Assembly: GCA_038373885.1 (NCBI GenBank)
Contig: JAWZYV010012397.1
Location: 620,001 to 684,000 of the forward strand
DNA length: 64,000 bases
Direction: 5' to 3'
DNA from: Cheiracanthium punctorium
Taxonomy: Eukaryota > Arthropoda > Arachnida > Araneae > Cheiracanthiidae
The translations under genes and the position numbers were made by a program. Shown one piece after another: positions 35,751-46,188 of this stretch (the stretch's first letter is position 1; each line of letters begins with the position of its first letter). Below the pieces are notes generated by a model. That model had not been told where the DNA came from, made no database searches, and was given only the letters and a program-made list of their open reading frames with translations.

Positions 35751-35982
35751 AACTACAAGCCTGTTTCGGATATTTAACATCAGAACTACTCCTTAAAATT
35801 TGTGACCTGCGTATTTGTTTTTACTTTAAATTTTATTGTTTACCCTAATTACTTTGCCGGTGATAAGGGAAGGAAAATCTTTTTCTTTCGTCGTTTGAAC
35901 GATGTAAATAGAATAATTACTCATGATGCAGAGTAAATTTATTGAAAAATATGTTGGAAAGTGTTTTATAATCGATCGATTT

Positions 35983-36036
35983 TTGAAACATTCCAGCACT
36001 ATGATCAAAATGATTATAGTGCTGGAATGCTTTAAA
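35983..36036. repeat. Hairpin with 22-bp arms
   Basis: ACATTCCAGCACTATGATC is mirrored by GATTATAGTGCTGGAATGC, with about two mismatches and a very short loop. It explains why both strands here read similar peptides (LKHSST and VLECFK). Confidence 0.8.
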
Positions 36037-37587
36037 ACAATATATTTTAAGTATTGTGAGTATGCTTTTATTTTTTGTCTTTTTCTCAAAATGTGTTTTT
36101 TTATGCTTTTATGCACTTTTCTAAAACTGTTTCACGTAAACAGTTGAAACTTTCCAAAATTGTTTAAATAACTCGTTTCTTTAAAAATGTCTAACATTGG
36201 AAATCTCAGCGAAAATTTTTGAAAATAACAATTTTTGCTTTTTATTTATTTTTTTGTTGTTTCTTAATTTTTAGGATTTTCAAAGTTTTTTAGTAAAAAT
36301 TTTATTTATTTTTTTCAGCCAAAATGAAAATTGCTTCTTGTTAGTCTCTGATAATCTATTTGCTGATAAAATACCAGATTTTAAGGTGATAAACTCAATA
36401 GATTTTTATAAAAGTTTACCAAATAGACATACTGTTCAAAAAATTCGTAGATATCTAAAAAGTTAATTAGTTCTTAAGAACTAATTATTACATCAAAATT
36501 ATGTTTTAATTTTATATATAGACTATTCTGTGTGTATATACAACAAACAAAAAATTTTCAATTTTATCTCTATTTTTAAATAAATGCGTGATGTTAAATC
36601 TTTTTCAAAAACTGCCTCTTTTTACTCGTCGAGATATTCTATGTGCCCTTAAGGACACCCCCCCCCTTTCCCGTAAAAAAAAAAAGTCTTAACAACGACC
36701 CTGCTTATTGCACGTGAACCTTTCACGTGTTTACCCAAAAATCCATTACGATAATATGCAAAACTAAAAATAATTTTGTATGCATCATATGCTTTCCATG
36801 TTTTATTAACGTGCGTACATTTTGTAAAAAATAAAATGTATGAAGTGCGTCAGAAAAAGGCGATAACGTCAATGCCATCACGTGACCAGCGTCATCTGTC
36901 CTTATACGAGTCCCAGAAAATCTAAATCCACCATACTTTTCTGGTACCATCAGATAAGTCCCTTCTCCTTTTTTATAAGAATAAATCAGTAACTATCAAA
37001 TACATACATGAAGGAAAAGTTATAAAATACCTGTGCTATTTCTTTAAAAGTTTTCACTAAATCCCTCGAATTTCTTATCGAAAGCCGTAAACACCAATCC
37101 CAAAACCTCTTTTATACCATTTAGAAGTCTTAAAAGTACTGGCCAACTATCGGTAAGAACGGTAGAAGAAAATGGGCTGATATTGCAAGATGTAATACTT
37201 TTTGATATCTATAAATGTAAACATCGAGACATGCTGGTAGAAAGCTCCTAGATATTCTGTTTAATGCGACATTTTGTGATAAAACACTGAATGTTACATT
37301 TTTGCAACATATTTTATAAATATTTATTCGAAACTGAGCTTATATTTTTTTATTATATTTTCAAAGATTGATCCGTTTTTCTTTTTTAATATTTTAATTT
37401 ATTTTGCACTGTTAGTGTAAACATGCACTCAGTGCAACAGATAAATGAAAATATTTTAAGGGCAAAGAAACATTCTTACATTTTCAATTAATTGATTGAT
37501 ACTTTATCGATCGAAATGTGCAGATGTAAGCCCTCTCAAACAGTATTCAAGTGTCAAATTTCCTATGTTGGTTTTATATGGAATACG
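36037..37587. other. Gene-free AT-rich DNA
   Basis: A C run lies at about 36658-36667. A 75-codon minus-strand frame (36723-36950) has no recognised domain. No gene supported. Confidence 0.45.
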
Positions 37588-37589
37588 TA

Positions 37590-37801
37590 CACCCTCCAAA
37601 AAAAGTATTCGAGCAAGAGAGAAATTTCCTACGTTGGTTTCATATATTAAAACTTATTTATCATAGAATATGAATTAGGCTATGTATAAATATGACTTTC
37701 CATATTTCTATAAAGGTGTGCGTTTTTCAAAAACTCAATTATTATTCACAAATCTAAAATAGGAAATTTCTCTCTTGCTCGAATACTTTTTTGGGAGGGT
37801 G
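37590..37801. mobile_element. Miniature TIR element, TA target
   Basis: The left end CACCCTCCAAAAAAAGTATT and the right end AATACTTTTTTGGGAGGGTG are inverted. The match continues through CGAGCAAGAGAGAAATTTCC to a total of about 41 bp with one mismatch. TA lies on both sides (37588-37589 and 37802-37803). The 212-bp element has no coding content. Just upstream, near 37556-37577, a similar AATTTCCTATGTTGGTTTTA occurs, matching the inner edge of the left TIR. Confidence 0.85.
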
Positions 37802-37885
37802 TACTGTTATTCATAAAGAGTGAATCATGTAGACTATAGTAATAACTTATTATACTTCTTAGGAGAACTGTGTTTTCCAATAAAC

Positions 37886-38059
37886 TAGGGATGGATGCGA
37901 GACGATTTTTTGCCAGTCGAGACAGAGATTTACAGCTTTTTGCTAGACGAGACCAACATTTTTAACATTACGATATAGGGATTTTGCTACTCGAGACAAA
38001 GATTTTAGGCTGTTTTGCGAGACGCAAGAAGCCTATTTTTCGGCTCGCGTCCATCACTA
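37886..38059. mobile_element. hAT-type miniature element
   Basis: The ends are TAGGGATGGATGCGAGAC and, inverted, TAGTGATGGACGCGAG. The flanking octamers CAATAAAC (37878-37885) and TTATAAAC (38060-38067) agree at six of eight positions. Internal CGAGAC words repeat in several orientations. Length 174 bp; no coding sequence. Confidence 0.65.
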
Positions 38060-38077
38060 TTATAAACTAATTAGATA

Positions 38078-38210
38078 CAGTCGACCCTCGTTTATGGAGG
38101 TTAATCCGTTCCAAATCTGCCGTGATAAATAAATTACCGCGATATAGGATTCTTTATTTACAAGTCGAATATTTTCATATTTAGGCCGTAGAAACCCTGT
38201 TTACGACTCA
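38078..38210 (+). repeat. pogo/Tigger-like terminal fragment
   Basis: TA followed by CAGTCGACCCTCGTTTATGG and then TTAATCCGTTCC. This resembles pogo/Tigger ends of the CAGTxGACCCTCG type. No matching inverted right end was found downstream, so this is a one-ended remnant with an uncertain right limit. Confidence 0.45.
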
Positions 38211-38834
38211 AATACAGTTTCTTGAACATTATTAGAGTCCCTAGACATGAAGTATATAATATTAGACATAACAATTTTACTGTTATTGCATGTTCAATTA
38301 AAACCCTTTGAAGCGCAGCATTTTTGCACCACTCTCCCAGTTTTTCGAGATGCCAGGAGCGCTTGTTATATTTCCGACATAAATTCCATGAATAACATAG
38401 AGTTATTCCTAAAGATTGCTGTTAAAAATTTAAGGCTTCACCCTTAACTATGCCATCAATTAGCGTTTTTGCAAACACTACGCATGTTATTTGTGTAACT
38501 GAGGTAGGAGATTTCACTAATGCTTAAAATGTTTTGCGACTGGAAGTGAAAGCGCCTTAATTAGATGGTTTCACGGCGCTACCACCGTGCGTTAAAGGTT
38601 TAAACATGCACACAACCATTAACCAATGAAAAGATAATAAATTGTATATTGATAGAAAACATGTAAAGACCAAGCACACAAATCCGAAATAAATATTATA
38701 CAAACCAAAAAAGCATGTACGCAATGCCGCAACTACAGTTTACATCACCCATGGTAAAATTAATAACGAAAACTTTTGTACCTTTCTCATTTAGATGGCA
38801 GGACCTCACTATCTATTACATTTTTATTTAATAA
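38211..38834. other. Gene-free DNA, possibly interior of a decayed pogo-like element
   Basis: No coding sequence recognised. The 66-codon frame at 38247-38447 has no known domain. Because it follows a pogo-like end it may be element interior, but nothing confirms this. Confidence 0.35.
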
Positions 38835-38894
38835 TAGGGGCCAAGGCCCCCAGACTCGCTACGCTCGCTTTTCGTATGAGGCATTCGGCCCCTA
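38835..38894. repeat. Small inverted repeat, TAGGGGCC ends
   Basis: TAGGGGCC at 38835 and GGCCCCTA ending at 38894 are inverted, with a second GGGGCC/GGCCCC pair inside the left half and a CGCTACGCTCGC stretch between. About 60 bp in total. Confidence 0.55.
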
Positions 38895-39029
38895 ATAAGG
38901 CTTATTCGTAAAAAAGGCATAATTTCAACAGACAAAACCCGAAGATTGGATCAGATAGAATGTTACTGAGCTACACATTGCTTGGTTCTTGCATGTTCAT
39001 TGGTACATAAAAATTTAAACTTCACACTA

Positions 39030-39150
39030 CAGTAGACCCCCCTCCTCCTCATAACACGGAAGATATTTTGTTATGGGAATCCGTGTTGTACGGGTCCTGA
39101 GCTATTCTCCAGCTGGAGTGCGGACTCCGCTTATAATCGCCAGAAACATT
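39030..39150 (+). repeat. pogo/Tigger-like terminal fragment, second type
   Basis: TA followed by CAGTAGACCCCCCTCC, then ATAACACGGAAGATATT and TATGGGAATCCGTGTTGTAC. This is another pogo/Tigger-type end with no partner end seen. The right limit is arbitrary. Confidence 0.4.
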
Positions 39151-39292
39151 ATTTGCACTCCTCAGAAACACAATGATATTTAATGTTGCCATTCAAAAGT
39201 TATATTAATTAGGAGCTAAAGCGTAATAAAATAGGTACATCTGTTTCAGCTATATTTTTAATAATTTAAAACCTATTGGACACCTTGCGAAT

Positions 39293-39412
39293 TTGCCACC
39301 CATGGCGATTTTTCATTATTTGGCGACTTGTGTACGTGTAAAGTTAATAAAAGCTACGGAACAGATAGGATAGCTTGCCACCCATGGCGACTTTTCATTA
39401 TTTGGCGATTTA
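39293..39412. repeat. Direct duplication of a 36-bp unit
   Basis: TTGCCACCCATGGCGA, then TTTTCATTATTTGGCGA, occurs at about 39294-39329 and again at 39375-39410, with two C/T differences. The copies are about 82 bp apart. Confidence 0.75.
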
Positions 39413-40238
39413 CACATGCTCACAACCTATAATTACTGTTCATTTAAGGTTACCGGAAAACCGTTACCCATATTTTCATTTACATAATCGTTTGCAGATT
39501 GGCGTGCTTAGTACCACGAATTATACCATCTCGTCACGCTAGCAAATATCCAAAGTGATAGTGGCAAGTGATAATGGATATCCAAACTGCTATAATGGCA
39601 TAGTTAACGCCGCCCAATATTTCTACTGGTAGCAAATAATCCAGCTGGACCGAACCGGCTTTAAAATAATCTGCATTTTAATTATTTTTCATTTTCAAGA
39701 TACTAGTTATTCTGTTTTGGAAAAACGAATAATCGCTAATTCTAAACTCCTGTTGTCTAAGCCAACTTACTATTTGAAAACTATCAACTTAGTGTAACAC
39801 ATTTTGAGTTACTTATTTCATATAGTTTTTATTTTGGTGTAAAATGGGCGTAATTCTAACTCATGTTTGTAAATTTCACGCGATTCTAGATACTTGGAAA
39901 CGCTTTGTTGCAAAGGAATGAATGATTTTATGCCAAATCTGGCAACCATTCTGTTTATTTTTTCAGTTTTTTGTTAATATCTTCTAAAATAATTCTATTT
40001 TCGAAGTTTAAGTCAGATTAGCAGGTTCCTCGGAATTTTTCGAATCTGTGTCTGTTTCCGAATTAGTCGAAACTCAAATGCCAACGGTTTAGGAGGAGAT
40101 AGGTCAACAAGCTTTGACAGCGCCAGCGGCAGCGGCCTTTACTTTTTTTTAGAATAGGGAGAAAAAAAATTTGAACCAACTTCGGAAACAAGAAAAATAA
40201 ATTGGTGCAATGAATGGTTAAAACGATACAGATATACA
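39413..40238. other. Gene-free AT-rich DNA
   Basis: No supported feature. Confidence 0.45.
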
Positions 40239-40246
40239 CTAAGGCA

Positions 40247-40421
40247 CAGTGGCTTAGCCAAGGGGGTTGGGGTTATGGGGGTCACAACCCCCCCCCCCAT
40301 GAGGAATTTTTTGCCAAACAAAATGTATATTCTTCACCCCCTTATCACACACTTCTATACATATATATGAGTTGAGGTAGTCGTAACCGCCCTCCATGAA
40401 AAATTTCTGGCTACGCCACTG
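40247..40421. mobile_element. hAT-type miniature element with perfect 8-bp duplication
   Basis: The ends are CAGTGGCTTAGCCA and, inverted, CAGTGGCGTAGCCAG. The octamer CTAAGGCA is present unchanged at 40239-40246 and 40422-40429. The 175-bp interior contains a C run near 40288-40299 and no coding sequence. The 8-bp duplication and the CAGTGGCGTAGCC end support hAT. Confidence 0.88.
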
Positions 40422-40429
40422 CTAAGGCA

Positions 40430-41815
40430 CTTTGTAATAAAAATTAAATAGATAAAAATTTTATAACAATGAATTCATAAAAATGCTTCTTATTCTTAAA
40501 TTTTAAATGTTATTTAAAAATTGCCAATGATATTTTTTCAAGCTTATTTAAATAGAATTCTTAACTATTTTAATAAGCTAAGCAAGTAACGGCATTTGTT
40601 AAAAGAGTTTAGCATTAATTAACACAAATTTGATAATTTTGTCTGCTTGGATGTAAAACTGAGACGTATGAAGTCTTGAAATATTTGTCGTTTTTAAACT
40701 GCCACATTTAATTAGTTAAATTACGGTTTAGATATTTTGATAGCACTTGTAAGTATGTATTGTAATAATATCTTTCACTCAATAATTGTGTTTCGAGTAC
40801 CTCTTCCCCCATTAGCAAATTTTATCATTTTTTCAATGTTAAGATTGAATATGAGTTGTCTTGAAATCATTCAAATTTCAAAGAAATAATGCTTATCTCT
40901 TAGCATCTTCAGTTGGTCAGTTTTTTTTTTAACCTCTTCAAAACACAAGCTGCTATATCATATAAAAGTACTTCATCAAATTAAAAAGGGAAAAAATCCT
41001 GAAAGGTCTGATAAAAAACATGGCAAGCATGCACGAAAGATAATTCATAATAATGATTAAGTACAGCTAAATTTAGAGAAACCACGCTTTGTCTTGCCAT
41101 ATAGATAAGATAGAAAGTAAAGTTCAAAATCATAAGCAGGATATTTTTAAAAATTATTATAAATGTTTCGGTTATCCATATTTTTATTCCCTACAGATAT
41201 TTGAGACAAAAAATACCTATTTAATTATAACAGGAAATGATAGTAAACTAAAGTGAACCAATATCTTAAATTTATTGCACTCAAGAGAATCTAAAGAGCT
41301 ATGTATAATTCTGTATTTTTGTAGAAGAGATAAGTTAGTTCGAAAGATTTATCACTAAGCAACAATTTCTTTTGCTCCAAATCAAATTATTTTTTCCTAT
41401 GCTATATATATGTTAGCAAGATAACTTAATTAAGATTATAAGAAATTAATTATTTAGCTTACTCCAGAAACCTCCAAGATCATTTAGTATATACTCAGAG
41501 CTCATTTCATTTAATAGTCTTAGCTTTTCATGAGCAATCTGAACAATCATGTAAGTACCAGGGTAAGTCACAGAGAAACTTTGTCAAAATAATCTAAATG
41601 TAGAGAGTTGAAGGTATAATTATTTCTAAGTACACGCTCGAGATTGTAATAAAAAGTAAAAATGGAGCTTCAGTGAACATTTTCGACATCAGCCTTACAG
41701 TCTTCATTTTAGAATAAAAACACTTGTTTGATTTTAACTTTTCTATTTGTGTGTTTTCAAACGCTGCCTCTCTTTTGCCTTAGCTTATATCCTAAAGGCT
41801 CGCTATGTTATTGTA
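40430..41815. other. Gene-free AT-rich DNA
   Basis: No gene or repeat structure supported. Confidence 0.45.
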
Positions 41816-41817
41816 TA

Positions 41818-42372
41818 CAGGATATCCCAAGAATAATGACCTAGGCTTTTATTCCTTAAATATTGATCATAGACATATACAATAAATTTCAAATTTACGT
41901 AAATTACGTTTTATCTTTTTCGATTAAAATTTCCCGCAGATCAAATCTAATTAAATACAAATTTTAAATTTTTATACGATCCCTGTGCAAAAAAAAATTC
42001 CAATTAGTAAACTGTTCCCCATACATTGATTAGTAGATGTACAAAATTTCACCCTTTCACCATAAAATTCTCAGAGATATGAAAATAAATATATGTTTAT
42101 TTAAACCACTTTTTAATTATTCCAGAAGAAAATAAATTACTTTGAAAGATAGATCGTGTTTCATGGGCTGTACACGAAGTACGGAAGAAAACATTAATTG
42201 AATAAATGCATAATACTTTTGCTATTATTGGTATTTTATAACTCTTTATCAGCTCTGTTAAAACATATCTCTGATGCTATCTATGATAAAAAGCTAAAAC
42301 TTAACCCCACCTAAAAGCTAAAACTTCACCAGGTGATGATGTGCCTCGCACATCATCACCTGGTGAAGTTTT
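41818..42372. mobile_element. TIR element, family 2, copy C, right end lost
   Basis: Starts CAGGATATCCCAAGAATAAT after TA. It shares with 7238-7940 the word order GTACAAAATTTCA, ATAAAATTCTCAGAGATATG, AAATAAATATATGTTTATTTA and GATCGTGTTT. More diverged than copy B. The right arm is disrupted by the palindrome at 42320-42372, and no right terminal repeat is visible. Confidence 0.55.
42320..42372. repeat. Perfect palindrome, 25-bp arms and 3-base centre
   Basis: The left arm occupies 42320-42344 (AAAACTTCACCAGGTGATGA and five more bases), the centre is CTC, and the right arm at 42348-42372 is its exact inverse. There are no mismatches in 25 pairs. Confidence 0.95.
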
Positions 42373-43364
42373 GCACTGCAGCGTCGGAAACTCTATTTCT
42401 GTCTTTGACAAATCGTTTCTGACAAAATGTATTAAAGCACCCATTACACGTGTTTCCGAATAGGAATATTCTTGTGCATGTTAATACAACTTCATGAACG
42501 TTGATACGAACACAGAAAAACAGCACATCTGTGAGTAAAATTATGCTTTGAATACATTAAATGAATATCCCCGTGAAGGCGTTGATTTATGATGCAGTAA
42601 AAAGTTGAAGCGCCTCAAAAATATTCATGACCGTCATGAAGGTACCAAGTGGTTTTGCATTGATTGCACATAGAAGAGCACAAAAAAAATTGCACATGAA
42701 TGCACGAGAAATTTTCTTGCCACGAGAAATGCAAATATATACCGAATCCAAAAGTAAAACGTATTTAAACCCCTTTTCGAGTTTTATTAAAATTCCACTG
42801 CAAAGCCTTGGGGCCTTCGAAGAATTTTCTGCATCTGGAATTTCCTATGAAAAACTTTACAGCAAGTTATTCCATTTTCTCCGGCAAAGTTCTTTCTTTC
42901 TGATAATATAAGCCCGTTGAGAGTAAAAAAGGACATATGAAAAAACAACGGTTTTGCACGCCATTAGCAGTAAATCTTAAAACATGCCCCGGTATTCAAC
43001 GTACCAGATCCACACTGTATTGGCACCCGGAGTGTAATAACCTACCACAGAATAATTTGGAGATTTTTTCGGGAAAGCCGTTAAACTTTTTATTTCTTAT
43101 TCACTACTCAATCGGTGCATGCTGGGAAAAAAAAAAAAGAAAAAAAGCTTATTTCACTTTCTTGGTAAAATTCATCGCAAACAGCGTTTGTTTAAAGAAT
43201 TGGGAAATATTTATTTGCCTATACATTAACACCTCGTTTTATTTCAGAAAATATCATTATGTTCATTAACTGTTTTTAAGCATTTAAGGCGAAGTATTTG
43301 TCTTGAATATTTTAGTTTAAATCACGATGTTCTTATTGATGCATTAAATATGATGTGGTGTACT

Positions 43365-43367
<3 letters not shown>
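42373..43367. other. Gene-free DNA
   Basis: Two adjacent open frames (42627-42911 and 42937-43269, plus) are longer than most here, but they lack domains and show no codon or similarity support. I do not call them genes. Confidence 0.4.

Positions 43368-43417
<50 letters not shown>
43368..43417. repeat. TA microsatellite
   Basis: About 24 uninterrupted TA units. Confidence 0.95.
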
Positions 43418-43419
<2 letters not shown>

Positions 43420-43712
43420 GCGATGAGAATAACTACAATATGCATCGATCGTGTCACGTAATATGTTTCACGTGTTTGTTATGCGATTTTTGAAGTGTAA
43501 ATACGTAAGTTAACTTATGCTTAAAGCCCTAGTTACTGAACCCTTTACCAGTCAAAACGTTATTGTATGCTTAAGTGATAAGTAAGCTCGATAAGTTGCA
43601 TTTTTAGCAGTTTCGTATTTTTTAAGGTTTAATTAATTACTGGCGTTTGTTAATCAAGGAACATTTTAAAATCAGACATTTTTGTTAAACAGACTTTTAA
43701 GCACATCTCCTT

Positions 43713-44044
43713 GCATGTCACGCCTTCTCCTTACGTTCAATTTTCAATTCAAACAACTATTTCGTTTAACTTGTTCCATTATTTCAGTCTGGTTTGACTG
43801 GGAAAGGGAATGGGTGAATCTGTGTTGTCACCGCAGCCTCTCCATTTGCTTGTCTATGATTGATCTGTCCCAAAAGTTGAACAAGTCGAACGAAATGCCC
43901 AATTTTTCCCGGACTGGCTGGGAAAAGTCACGGATGTCGAACATACATATCGCAAAGGGCTTTTCACCCAACGGTTGTGGAAAACAGTCGAACAAAAGTG
44001 TTGTCTGAATTGAAGATTGAACATAAGTAGAAGGTGTGATATGC
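43713..44044. repeat. Foldback-like element with imperfect 58-bp arms
   Basis: The left arm contains GCATGTCACGCCTTCTCC and GTTCAATTTTCAATTC then AAACAAC. The right arm inverted reads GCATATCACACCTTCTAC and GTTCAATCTTCAATTC then AGACAAC. The interior has further inverted words (GGGTGAA near 43811 and TTCACCC near 43965). No target duplication was identified. Confidence 0.6.
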
Positions 44045-46188
44045 GCTTATTCAATTATATAAACACGTTAAATACTGTTACATATTTTCCCGTTTTAAAA
44101 CTTGTTTGCCAATCAACTATATTTCTAAATGCAGTTAGACAGGGTTACAGCAATAAAGGCTCTTTCTGCTTTCCTATCAGCGAATACTTTTCTACTGATA
44201 AAGAAAGGGCCTCCCGTATCTTTCGAAACAACCGTTCAGTTTAATATTACTGTTTGCATGTTTCTAAAAAAATCAAACAACAGTTTTTTTTTTTGTTGTT
44301 GTTGTTTGTTTTTTGTTTTTAGTTCTTTCAACAGTTCAAGAATCTTCTTTAGTATAACTCACTATGATCATATTATGAACACAAAGTCTAATTAGACTGG
44401 TTCCTACGTTTCACAGGCAAATACGAATGGTTGGTACGGCTGGATGTTTAATCTTCAAGCTTGCATGTTGGACCATAGGTTCAAACATTCAACCAAGTGA
44501 ACCTAAAGCTCATGCAATAACCAGGCTAGTTTCTGGAAGAGAAAAAGAAATAAAAGGCCATTATCAAACGTATGCAGTGCTTTAAGAAATAAAGTATTTT
44601 TGCAGACAATAGTACAAACATGATATTCATTTAATAAACTTGTGTAATACTACATGTGATTTTTAATTAAATTTAGGACTAAGTTCAAAGCTTGAATCTA
44701 TCCTAACTCAACCATATTGCGTAAACATAGAGTTGCTTTTTTCTTACGAAATTAATTTTCTTTTCCAGATATCCATACTAATAGCAATCAAATTACTTAA
44801 TTTTGAAACAAAATAAATTTTCTTTTTTTTTTCATATCATATTAATAGCGATCAAATTAACTAAGTTTAAAACAAAAAAGAAAGAAATTTTTTATTTTGA
44901 ACTAGTCTTATGCACTAAACATTTTTCGCAAATCAATTAGACATTTGAATAACTCATAGATATAATTAAATTTTGATTTCATCAATTAAATATCTGATTT
45001 TTTGAACAACATAGATGGATTTTTATGACAAAAAATTTAGAGCAAAACAATATAGAAACAGCTGTTTTGCTGATTTCACTAAAATATTTTGATTGAATGA
45101 ATTAGGTATTTACCTAATTCAATCAAATATTTACTGCATATCAGTTACAAGAATTCCAGAAACAAAAAATACTACATTGTGAATAAATCGACGGATCAAC
45201 AATACGGCTAATGGGTTTATTCAAACATTTTATTTTTAATTCGATTGACCCATACATTATTTATTAGGAAAGGTATTGTTATAATATAAAATTTAACATC
45301 TTAAGCTACAAAATATAGCTCGCTTCAATAATGTCTCGCATTTTAATACAGAAAAAATATTAAATTCGCTTTTTTTCTTCTTCTATTTATAAACCTGAAA
45401 AGTTTTCCAGTTCAGCTTCGGCAAGCAAACTAAATCTACGTATTCCCCCACAAAAATTAGTATTTCTATCTTAGGGAAAAAGGCATGTTTCAGATGAAAT
45501 CTTTGCTAGAATGTATATCATACAAAATTTCTATTTGATAACGTATTTTTATCAACCATATGAAAAGGGCTATACTTCGCTGCATGTGGACTAAAATCGC
45601 AGTTCCAATAGAAAATATACTTAGTTTTCTAAAAGTTTTGTTACAGTTCTCTGTGTTGAAAACTAAATTTTAAAATATCCAACAGTGTAAAAACTTTTTT
45701 GGAAACTTTCCCTAATAAAGTCTTGCAAACCCCTTGGGGGCTCGCGGATCACAGTTTGGGAAACTGCTTTGTAGGTTGGAGAAAATTTATTCATATATTC
45801 AATAAAGTTATGTTAGAAGTGAATAGATGTAAACATCCCACACTGGCTGCAGATTAAATCTTTGTAAAGAATGCGCCGTTTTACAGGCATGACATGTTGA
45901 GTCATATGAAGGGAAGAAATATAACCATTTGAATGCGGTAGGAAAAATAACCAGGAAAAAAATGCCTCTGAATTATCATTTCATTTCATTTATCAAACTA
46001 ATGATTATCCTTCTGTCAGTACTCCTTAACATGTGATTAATTTCATTTATTGACTTTTATTAAAAGCCGCAGTAGATGGTCTTTGACACGAATTGTATCA
46101 TATTTTTAGAAAATTTCTTATTCACTTTAAACCTCACCTGTTTAGTCACTTTCCGTTTTAGCTGCGCTTATGTATAAATCCAGCAGGT
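44045..46188. other. Gene-free AT-rich DNA with minor repeats
   Basis: An imperfect tandem duplication lies at about 44775-44880 (two copies of a unit on AATAGCAATCAAATTA). A short hairpin TGAATTAGGTA / TACCTAATTCA lies at about 45099-45122. Otherwise nothing could be supported. The last bases before 46189 may be the 5' UTR of the LINE that follows. Confidence 0.45.

Noticed and set aside
42627..43269. Two adjacent plus-strand frames of 94 and 110 codons as host exons
   Set aside because: No domain, no splice logic between them and no codon bias; length is within chance for this window.
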